Positions 34,501-44,500 of a stretch of DNA of 64,000 nucleotides are shown here, one piece after another. The position numbers and the translations under genes are program-made. This stretch comes from Larus michahellis. Its lineage: Eukaryota > Chordata > Aves > Charadriiformes > Laridae. The notes below the pieces were generated by a model. That model was not told the DNA's origin. It ran no database searches and worked only from the letters and a program-made list of their open reading frames with translations. The DNA lies in assembly GCF_964199755.1 (NCBI RefSeq), contig NC_133902.1, positions 60,457,217 to 60,521,216 on the forward strand, in the 5' to 3' direction. The first letter of the stretch is position 1. Every line of letters starts with the position of its first letter.

Positions 34501-35117
34501 GTTAGTCCTCACTGCTTTGCATCTAGATATTTTTGTGCATAGGCAATGACTACCTGCTCACTTACTTTCAATTAACTGCCTTTAGAGCTGCTTAAGTTAA
34601 GAGTCTACACGAGAAATTCTGAATGAACAAGAGTTCTCATAGGTGTAAGGATTTGTCTTGTGGTTTCTTGGATTTCAAGCAGGAGGCTACATAAAGCGCA
34701 CTAAAATTTCCAGTAAAATTAACATTTTTCACTAAATTGTACTGCTTTTTGTTGTGGTTCTTTCCTGTAACCAACAGTAATATTTTTAATATTCAGTCTG
34801 TTATGTTCCCCTAAAAGATTATCCGATGTTAGTTAGTTCTATTGCTGAAAGTGAGATAGAATGTATTATGAATATGATTCCTCTAATTAGTAGCCCTTAT
34901 CAATATTTCAAGTATCAGTGGCTCCTTAGGAGTTCAGAGGTGTGACTGTGCTGCAGATTACCTATAGAAGCAAGGCTTGAATCCAAATTCTGCTTGTTCT
35001 GAAAAGACAAGACCTGCTTTTGGCATCATGTAGAATCTTAATTAGCTGCTAACATTACTGGGACCTGCAATACGCTGTTCCGCTGTTCTGTTTCTCCTGT
35101 AACTCCCTCTCGCTCAG
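31501..35117. other. DAPL1-TANC1 interval, second part, no gene recognised
   Basis: Mostly AT-rich. It includes two open stretches that read like protein on the + strand (32111-32326 and 33144-33344) and a TA dinucleotide tract at about 34377-34389. None has an identified homologue. Confidence 0.4.
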
Positions 35118-35644
35118 TTCATGACTGTAGACTACTGGCATAAATACACGCTTGAAGAGATGTATCCTAGGTTTTGCTCCTTGTGCTGTGTGTGTGCAGT
35201 TGGCTGTCTCAAGCACTGCTGTACACGTGTTCATGGATCATTACTCCTGCAGGGATTGAATAACGACATCATGCAAAATGAATTAATGCTTATCTGCAGA
35301 TGAAATAGAAAACTTGGGTAACTTAGTATTATACAAAAGTATTACTCTTGTAATACTTTACCTCTGACTGAAAATTGCATTAGCCTTCTGTGTTCATTGT
35401 CAGACCAGCTTCCGTAGTGAGGTAGTAGATGTACTTATCTCTCTTTTCTTTTCTAAACAGCATCTGGCTTTGTGTAATGAAGCTATGTGGATTCTGGCTA
35501 AAAAGTAATATTTAAAAAGCAAATCATTCAGGTATAATTACATATTCACAGAATAAGTCCCTGCCCTCTTCACTTTGACTTTAGAACAGCAATTCCTATG
35601 ATAAATTATAAGGATTATTTGTCCTACTTCCCTACATCTTTCAG

Positions 35645-36326
35645 AAGTGCACTCCTGGCAAAGGGACAAGAAAACAGCACGTGCTAATGCTGAGTTCTCC
35701 AGGCTGCTGTCTGCACAACCAAACCTTACACAGAGGTCAGTTTCTGATAATTCTTTTAAAAAGTACATGATGGAAGGAGTTGGGAATAGGGGGACAGAAC
35801 GGAAGCAATGCATAGGGAAGGACAATAATTGAAACTGAGCTGGAAAACAGTGGACAGAAAACAGCATAGGGAATAAATTATTAATGGAAGCAATTGCAAA
35901 AAATGCAATGGCATTCGGAATATTTTCACTAATTTATCACTGATTATTATTTTTTACTGTTTATCCTATTAACACTTTTACAGAGTAGCATCTACGCCTA
36001 TGGGAGCTCCTGACAAACAAACACCACAAACAGGGTAAGTTCTGATGTGTTACCAGAGAAATTACTGAGGCTCTGTGCAGAATCTGCTGTGGGCAGCAAA
36101 CACAAGACCTAAGCTAGTGCATGTAGTGATCATAAAGTAGTTTGACATAGGTGTTGTTTGTAACTCAATATTAAGCTTCACTCTTGTTTTGCCCTGTAAA
36201 GCCATGTGACCAACTTCTAGCCTGTTTCATAGGGAAAACAGGCCTTTGTATGATCCCTGTCTGCATACCAACTTGTTCCCCTTCCTCTCTTTCCCCAATA
36301 GCTTTAGAAACAGGTGGTCCATTTAA
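35645..36326 (+). other. Candidate unassigned gene: exons 35645-35735, 35984-36034, 36302-36326
   Basis: Three consecutive candidate exons have good splice signals and join in one open frame. Acceptors are CTTCCCTACATCTTTCAG (35644), ACACTTTTACAG (35983) and the long tract TTCCTCTCTTTCCCCAATAG (36301). Donors are GAG/GTCAGT (35736) and AGG/GTAAGT (36035). The frame reads VHSWQRDKKTARANAEFSRL, then LSAQPNLTQRVASTPMGAPD, then KQTPQTGFRNRWSI and TAA at 36324-36326. Possible earlier exons in the same phase are 35461-35504 and 35118-35171, but the donor of the latter is weak. I do not recognise the product. It could be a small lineage-restricted gene, a non-coding transcript, or chance. Confidence 0.3.
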
Positions 36327-36374
36327 AGAAAAATCAGCTGACTGTAATACTTCAATGAAATGAAGTATTCACTG

Positions 36375-36575
36375 AAGCTTCAGCAAGGCCAAGTCCTGCC
36401 TGAAGAAGGCCCTGGACAAGGGAAGAGCTACAGACGTCATGTATCTGGACTTCTGTGAGGCCTTTGACACGGTCCCTCGCAGCATCCTTCTCTCTAAATT
36501 GGAGAGAGATGGATTTGATGGGTGGACTGTTCGGTGGATGAGGAATTGGTTGGATGGTTGCACTCAAAGAGTTAT
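36375..36575 (+). repeat. CR1 LINE RT fragment, + strand
   Basis: Reads [20 protein letters not shown] and [19 protein letters not shown], the CR1 reverse transcriptase segment around the DFxxAFDxV catalytic motif. Both ends of the element are missing. It directly follows the candidate terminal exon at 36302. Confidence 0.93.
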
Positions 36576-36968
36576 CTGAGACATCAGATAACTGCATACT
36601 GGATAGACATTATGAATGCTACTTTTACAGATTAAAACCATAAATTAGAATTTACACCTTCTTAGACATCTGCAAATCCTACAGTCACAAAGCTATTGTA
36701 TATAAGGTGGTGTTGATTCTACTAGTTATAGAAAAAAGTTGTTTTCTTAAAATCAGTAAATCGAGAATTTTCTAACAAATTACTACCAAATCTGACAGGA
36801 TAAAAGCAGCTACACTGAAAGGAAGCTCCTAAAATTTACAAAATTATCTTCTTTGAAGGAGCCCTCCAAAACCAAGAATTGAAATAGTAGTTTAAGATGA
36901 GAAGCCCAAACTAACACAAACAACACTGAAGCTGATCAGAAAAAGTGAGAAGCCTGATTTCTTATTTC
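36576..36968. other. Interval between CR1 fragment and solo LTR
   Basis: AT-rich unique-looking sequence. No gene or repeat recognised. Confidence 0.5.
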
Positions 36969-37732
36969 CCTAGTGTCCTGGTTTGAGGTAAAACAGAACC
37001 AATTTTCTGATTTGTAATTTTGCTTTTTAGCTGGGCCTCTTCTAACTGACTAAAGTCTGAAATTAACAGCGTATTGCTCAGAAACTGTTCAGTCCCAGGG
37101 TGATAAGACCTGATTATACCAAGGAATGGTGCGCACAGAGGCTCTTGCTTATACTTATTGCTATAACAACCAAGGTCAGCTAACTTCGCTGTTTGCCCCA
37201 TTGGAGGGTCGGAAGCGGAGAAGCGTAGAGGGGTCCCACCTGCAGGGAGGAGCAGATGGGACAGGCGACCCCAAACTGCCCAACAGGGTATTCCATCCCA
37301 TCTGCACCACGCTCAGTGTAAAAGCTGAGGGATCAAAGGGGCGAGGCGGCTCTGGCTCGCTTTTTCTTCAATGGCCGACGTCTAAGGAGGACCCTGTCTG
37401 TTCGTCTGCCTTTGATCCCGATCCGAGCACTCCTGACTCTAGTTCTGGAATTCAGCTCTTGTTCCTCGTCGACTCCACTCTGGGACTTTCCCTGTGTCTG
37501 CTGGTGACACGATCGCCATCCTGGGAGCTGGATACAGTTTTGTATATATTGCATACTTTTTTTTATTTTTATTGTTATATTATTATTTACTATTTCCTTG
37601 TTTATTATTATTTTCATTAAAGTAGTTTAGTTCTTTTTCTAAACTCATAAATCTCCTTATCTCTTCCTCTCCTCTTGGGGGGGGGCATCTGTCGTTCTGA
37701 TCAGCCAATCCAGCCAAAACCACAACACCTAG
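36969..37732. repeat. Target-site duplication pair CCTAG
   Basis: Copies at 36969-36973 and 37728-37732 immediately flank the TG and CA ends of the solo LTR. Confidence 0.85.
36974..37727 (+). mobile_element. Solo LTR, ERVL class, with 5-bp target duplication
   Basis: The 754-bp unit begins TGTCCTGGTTTGAGG and ends CCAAAACCACAACA, so it has the TG...CA ends of an LTR. It is flanked by the direct repeat CCTAG at 36969-36973 and 37728-37732. A 5-bp duplication is typical of ERVL-class insertions. A TATATATTG motif lies near 37546 and ATTAAA near 37616. No internal retroviral genes are present, so it is a solo LTR left by recombination. The 164-codon ORF at 37126-37620 is within it. Confidence 0.88.
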
Positions 37733-39631
37733 TCCCCAGAATTACAGTAAACACTGCTGACATTATATTTCAGTTTGGTCTAAGGTTCTTGTTTTCCAAA
37801 AAAAAGGCTTTGAATCTACTAGAAGCTTGCATGTTAAGTGTTGAGACTCTCAGGACAGCTGTAACCTTTGTGAGAAGAAGAAAAAAAGGAAGAGCTGAAA
37901 AAATTCAGTTGCTGGGAATGGACAAATCATCTGAACAAATGAGTGGAAGGAGCAGAGGGCAGAACGGTTAAAGTAGAAAAACAGCTGTGGGCTAAATTCT
38001 TCCCAAAAGGAAGCTACTGATGAGTGCAAAAATCTTTGTGTTGCTGGTATCAAAAGCATTGCTCTACTGAGACAAATAGAGAAGCACTAAACTCAAGCCC
38101 TAGTTAAAAATATTTTGATTCTAGCTTTCCTGTGGAACCGCAGAACCTAAATCCAATTGACTGTAAATACTATTTGAAAATTTCTGAGTTCATATACAGA
38201 GGAAGAGTGAATGAGTCCTGGACCTGATGAGGAAGAGATCCCAGAACAGTGGAGCCATGGCTCAGGTTTTTGTCTCAGGTTTCAGAGACAAAGACAAAAT
38301 CATAAAAGGCTGCCAGAACTATGACTTTTCCTTTCAGAGAGAGAAAATGCCCTTCTTTCCAGACATACACCTCGTCACATAGGAGAAATGGAGGGAAGAG
38401 AATGTGATGAAGAGGATTCTCTTCCGGAAGAGGGAAAAGCTGCTGGCTGTCACACGCAGCATCCTACCCTTGTTGTGGGACAAGTCTTCAGCTACCCAGA
38501 TGCTGCAGTCACAATGCAAGAAGTGCAAGATAACTAATTGCTCTGCTAATTGCTCTGCTAACTCTGAGAGGCTTTGTCTCCATGTTCCTCTGCTCCTCTC
38601 ATTCCGTAGAAGGCAATCATGTCAAATGTTCTTGAGAGGATGCTCTGTGTGTAAGCCTGTAACTTGTTCCTGAACACATACATAGATTCTCTTTTGTACC
38701 CCTTACAGGCACGTTGACAGACACTCTGTGAAATGCACGCATTGCATAGAAAATGTTCTAGAATGCTCTGGCACTGTAATAATTATTTTGCAGTTAAATG
38801 CAGATTTAGTTTTTCATGATGAATTACATATGAAAATAAATCATAGCTTGCCCAGCAAACCCTTAGTATTATTTATAAATGTATTTTGGATTGTCCTTAC
38901 ACTTTCCTTTTTTGGTGTGAGGAGAATTAATTTTTTTAATTAATTATGTGAAACTATTGCAGAAATTACTTGTAGGGAAGCTAAGCACTTTGGCCTTTAT
39001 GTGGAGAAAAGCTGGAATATTGGCCATTTGGGGTGGAAAAGGCAAGCAGTTTGAGGTTGGGAGAGAAAAACACACAAGATGAGTATTTCTGCTAACATTA
39101 TCAACTGTTTTGCTCATAATGATGGCATTCAAACCATCACTGCTAAAGATGTCTTAATACTTAAAAAAAACCCACTTAAACACTAAACCCATTAATGTGA
39201 GATGGTTATCTAAATGTAAAAAAAAAAACCCGAACAAAACAGCTAGAGATGATACTCTGTAGGGGCTACTTTTTTAGCTCATCTGGGTTACCACAGGTAG
39301 TGTTGACCTCAGTTAGGTGCACCAAAGTAAAAATACCAGTACCTCATTTTCTTTCTCATAAGCTCCCTTTTGAGCCATCTCTTGGAAGAACTAAATATTT
39401 TAACACTTACTGCTAGGCATCATCTTCAGCCTTCAGATCATTTTTGTAGTTCTCTTTGCACCCTCCCTAATTTTTCATCTTGGAAGACATGGATAGAAGG
39501 ACTGGAAAAGGTGTTCCACTGCTGGTTTTACCGAAGATACATTCAGCGGTAATACCACCTCTGCACATGCTTGCTATTCCCTTGTTCATACAGGCAAAGA
39601 ATGCACTAGCTTTTTTTGGTGCAGCAACATT
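37733..39631. other. Interval between solo LTR and CR1, no gene recognised
   Basis: AT-rich, no recognised coding or RNA gene. A TAATTGCTCTGC duplication occurs at about 38534-38560. ORFs are short. Confidence 0.5.
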
Positions 39632-40335
39632 CATAGAATAACAGAATGGTTCGGTTGGGAAGGGACCTTAAAGATTATCTTGTTCCACCCCCTGCCCTGG
39701 GCAGGGACACCTCCCACCAGCCCAGGTTGCTCCAAGCCCCGTCCAACCTGGCCTTGAACCCCTCCAGGGATGGGGCAGCCACAGCTTCTCTGGGCAACCT
39801 GGGCCAGGGGCTCACCACCCTCACAGCAAACAATTTCTGCCTCACATCTCATCTCAATCTCCCCTCTGTCAGTGTAAAGCCCTTCCCCCTCGTCCCATGG
39901 CTCCCCTCCCTGTTCCAGAGTCCCTCCCCAGCTTTCCTGGAGCCCCTTTAGCTACCAACCCCTGAGGAACGCCACTCATCACTGGTCTCCACTTGGACAC
40001 TGAACTGTTGACTGCAACTCCTTGAGTATGGCCATCCAGCCAATTCCTTATCCACCGAGTGGTCCATCTGTCAAATCCACATCTCTCCAATTCAGAAACC
40101 AAGATGTCATGCGGGACAGTGTCCATTTTGCACAGGTCCAAGTAGATGATACCAGTTGCTCTTCCCTTACCCACCAACTCTGTAATGCCATCGTAGAGGC
40201 CAACAAATTTGTGAGGCCCGATTTGCCTTTAGTGAAGCCATTTTGCCTCTCACAAATCACCTCCTGGTTTTCCATGTGCCTCAGCAGAGTTTACAGGAGG
40301 ATCTGCTCCATGATCTTGCTGGGCACCGAGGTGAG
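39632..40335 (-). repeat. CR1 LINE, minus strand, with internal deletion
   Basis: 39632-39951 is the CR1 3' tail (CATAGAATAACAGAATGG and GGAAGGGACCTTAAAG). From about 39955 to 40335 the minus strand reads RT sequence instead ([49 protein letters not shown]), with a frameshift upstream. In an intact element about a kilobase separates these parts, so either an internal deletion or two separate insertions is implied. Confidence 0.9.
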
Positions 40336-40639
40336 ACTGACTGTCATTTTTGTTGCATGGCTTTACCGTTACAGCCCCAAATCCTTTCAACCGTGCCACT
40401 TTCCAGGATGGAGCATGCCCATTTCTGTACTGTGGGCAGGGGCCACATTCCTTGTGTAATTTCCAATCTGGCTGTCTTAAATGCCTTGTGTGGCCCAGTT
40501 TAGCAGGTAATTCGGATCACTCTGAGGGACTTTTGTCATTATTGTTTATATTCCACCCATCTTTTTGTCCGTTGCAGCTCTTAAAAGCAGTGACATAGTT
40601 ATTTTCAGGTTACTGGTGATGAAGGATGAATTATTAGGA

Positions 40640-41580
40640 CGGGCTCCCCAGGCCTGCTCGGGGTGCGTGGGCCCGGGCCTGCTCGCAGGGTGACGGAGCA
40701 GAGCCCGGCACACCCGGGCTGTGGCTCCGCGCAGCGGCAGCAGTTCCGGAGCACCGTCCCCCCGCACACGTTAACGGACGCCATCAGGAGATGGCAGCGC
40801 GGACAGCCGTGCCGGTGTTCCGAGCAGCACGGGGCTGAACCGGGCGGGTCGGCGGGCCCCGCTCTGCAGAGCCGCGGCAGCTGAGGGGATTTGGGCGCGA
40901 CTCCGGTCAGTTTTTCTGGTAGTGAAACACTCGCCTTCGGGACGGGCGGCCTTCGCCGGGTGAGCCGCCGCCAGCCCGCCCGGGCCCGGCGACCCGCCGC
41001 CGCCCCTCCGGCCGCGCTGAGGCGCCGCGGCCCCGCCCCGCCCCGGTCCCGCGGAGGCGGCAGCGGGGCGCGCGGGGCGGGGCCGCCGCCCGCTGGCAGG
41101 GAGTGAGCTCATCCCGCCGACGCGCCCGGCTGCCGGCGGAGCTGCCCGGCCCGGCCGCGCCGCTGGAGCCCCTGGGCTAGGGGCCGGGCCCTCCGGCGGA
41201 GGTGAGCCCTCTCTTCTTCCCCCTCCGCAGCCGGTGCGCGCACTTCGCTCGCCTCGCCGGGGGCTGCGCGGGGGCTCGGCGGGAGCGGGGCCGCCGGTGA
41301 AACTTTCTGGCCCGGGAGCGTGTACGGGCATGTCGGGCGGGGCCGCGGCGGCCGGTGGGGCTGAGGCGGCGCCGGGGCCGGCGCAGGTGGGGGCCGGGGG
41401 AGCGCGGCCCGGGGCGGCCGAGGGGCCCAGGGGCGGCGTGACGGACCCGGGGGCGGCTGAGGGGGCCGGGGCCCGGCGGGGCGGGCGCTGCCCGGGCGCT
41501 CCCGCGGCGGCGAGGCCTGGGTCTGTCGGCGCCACCGGGATTTCCGCCTCCCCGGCACAGACTTCCACGTTTCTGTAACT
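40640..41580 (+). promoter_or_regulatory. CpG island, probable TANC1 promoter and non-coding first exon
   Basis: The segment is extremely GC-rich with dense CG dinucleotides and stands out sharply from both flanks. A good donor, GGAG/GTGAGC, lies at 41202, which suggests an untranslated first exon ending at 41201. TANC1 is the next gene after DAPL1 in the vertebrate order I recall and reads in the same direction, which is the only link to TANC1. ORFs of 265 codons (minus strand) and 114-149 codons here have no family resemblance. Confidence 0.5.
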
Positions 41581-44500
41581 AGAACAAATGCTTAGGTTGA
41601 GCAGAAGAGATTCTGGGAAAAATTACTGCTTTCAGGAAAGCTCGATTTCTTTGTGGTTACTTGTTTTTGATAGTGAGATGTGAAGAAGACCCTGCTAAGA
41701 ACCAGAGACATAGCAGGACCGTCTCATTAATGATGTGGCAGCTAAAGTTAATGAACCTGGCAGGGGGAGCCGGGCGCTGAGGGGCCGGGCGGCTCGTCGG
41801 GGCGTGAGGAGTTGGGGCAGGGAGGGAGGTGTTCGGCTTTTCACCGTTTTAGACCGGAATGGATGGCACAGCAGAAGGTGTGTACCTGCTGGGAATGACC
41901 TTATTTTGACTGCCGAAGGAGAAGGTCCTGCCCTTGTGGGCATCCGTGTTGCTGCTGTGATCTCGAGAATGAAAAGATAATTTGATTTATCTTTTAACGT
42001 GTGTGTTACTAGTGATGTATAGTAACTGTATTTTATAATATACTTTCTAAAGCTTTCTGATTTCTCAGTAGTGTTATTTCAGTTATTTGTTTGCCCTAGC
42101 CTCATAGTGCATATTTATTGGGCAGAGAGTAAACTGGGTCCTAAATTATTGTTTTCAAAAGCAGAATGTAAGTGGAGACATCGTTCTGTGAGGATGAGCC
42201 TGGGGGAAAAGGGGGTTTAGGTCTGCGTCAGCGTGAGTGTGGGTCCCCTCCACCCCGCTGTACCCCCCGTTTCCCCCGTGGTGGCAAAGTGGAAGTGGCA
42301 CTCATCGGGTCTGCCTCAGAGGTGGTGTTTTCTGGTGGATAAAGCGGACGCTGCTTTGCCGTTTGGAAAGCTAACAGCTGGGGATGTGGGAGGTTTGCTT
42401 CAGGCTTATGTGGCTGCTGGGTGTGAAACAGCTTGCAAGAGGTGTACTGGTTTAGAGTATGTTAAGTGTTTTACTCGTCCAGGCTGCTTCAGAGTTTTGC
42501 AGGATTATTCAGTACATGCAAAAGTCCTGCATTAGCTCCTATTTCTGATAGCTGTTGCTTAAAAATAGTCTGATGCTTATAAAATCAAAAATACCAGGGA
42601 ATAAAGGAAATAAATCTGATACCTTGGATCCTACAGAATTTCCTGCCCCTGTAGTTTGATATGCAGCTGCCAAAAAAGAACTTTTCCCATTTGTTCTGAT
42701 CTGACAGTTAAATGCTAGAAAAATAGTATTATCTTATTAAGTAATGCTAGTAAACAAGATAAGCACAAATACAATTTCTTTTTGCTATTGCTAGAGCAGT
42801 GTATTTAGAGCTGCGTTTACATGGATGCTCTGGAGTGCTGGTTGTCTTGCCTTCTCAGTTTAGCTAACCATTGGAATGTCCAAGTGGTGATGAATTGTGT
42901 CTACTTTAGAGCCAAAACATATTTGGTTCACGGCCAAAGTTGCTCAGCTTCCCATAACAGTCAGTAGGAAAAAGACATTTTGTGTGTCTAACCACAGTCC
43001 TGAAGTTGATGCCATAGCAACTTTGTGATCTGAGTATATACTTTTGAAGACAGCTAAGCAGTCTTAGCAGAAGTGTTCTGCTTTTCTTTATCTGAACTTC
43101 TTACTGTCATCAAAATTAAACCTTTCTTTGAAGACAAAAGATTAATCGGTAAGTCCTCAAACTCCTGTGCGTGTAAGAACACCAGCCTGATCCGTTGGTT
43201 ATTTGTAATGACACCCATAAACATCTGTAAGTTGAAATTTATATTAATGGTTTTAAAATCAAGATTTTTCTGTAGAGGTGCTGTTTTGACTAAAAATTGG
43301 TATTTCAAACTCTATCAGCAGATAGATCTTCACGTTTTCCAGAAAAACAGAGAAAGGTCAGCTTTGTGGGTAAAGTTTGAAAAAACTGGGTTAGTTGACA
43401 TCTTTTGGTTGCTCTCAGCTCCCATCAAATAACATGGAGGTTGGAGAGTTTATTTATCACAAAGCTGTGCCAATGGAAAAAGGAAAAAAAGTATGTGGCC
43501 TAGCAAATGTATAAGGTCTTATTTTTTTAAAATATGTTTGTGTATAGGAGGCACTGCTGTTGGAAAACTGACTGCTGAATAATAAGCAGGGCATAGTATA
43601 ATGAAAATATATAATGAAAAAATCCCCAAAGCAAGCACTGAAACAGTCCATGATCCTCACTGCATTTGCTTTTATGTTTTTCAGTTTGAAAAGTGCCTTG
43701 TTTTTGAAAAGAAAAAAAAAAAGTTTGTTTTGGTGGAGTCTTAAACTCTCTGATCTTGTCCTGAAGGGAAGTAAATAAAGGGATCAGTTGCCTGTTAATG
43801 CAAAATACCTATTGTGTGGCCTGATATTAATGTGTTGACTTCCTGTGCTATCTCTTACTACCTTCCCCTTTTAAAATTGATTGTTTAGCATGACTGATTA
43901 AATCCATTAGTATTCATTGTATTTAGGAAATTCTGTAAGGATATTTCAGCATGGTGACCTGATTAGATCATTTCTCTAAGTATAAAATACACTATTGAGA
44001 TTGCGAGATGCTCTATCTTGTATTTAGGCTCACTATATACCTTTCAGAGTGCAGCGCAGGTACCTTTCCCAATAAGCTGGATGGAGACAACGAGCAGGGA
44101 GAGTCTGAACCAGAACACAGGTTTTCTGCAGTCCAGTTTTGTGCTTCAGCAAACCAGCATGCCTTCGATCTCCTTATCATAGCTAAAATGTACTAAAATG
44201 TTGTTCCCCTCACCCCATCTTTCAGCTTCATAAAGAGACTAATCCTGCAGAGTTTGCTTTGTGGTTACTTCAGGTTTCTGTGCTGTATAGGTAATACATC
44301 ACTGTATAGACTTCTTTTTGATCCATCCTTGTCACTCCTGCATCTTGAAATATATGCATTGTAGCTCATCTTAATGTAATGACTTGAACTTTTTAAAGTC
44401 CTGTTTTTCTTGCCATGTTTTGGGAGTTCTGTTTTTGTTTCCTTTACTCATTGAGAGGAGCCACATTAAGCCATAGGCTTAATCTGTTAAGGCGCTTTGG

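Noticed and set aside
37126-37620. 164-codon ORF
   Set aside because: Entirely inside the solo LTR at 36974-37727.
40771-41568. 265-codon minus-strand ORF and overlapping ORFs in the second CpG island
   Set aside because: Pro/Ala/Gly/Arg-rich translation in several frames at once, with no domain resemblance; typical of CpG islands.
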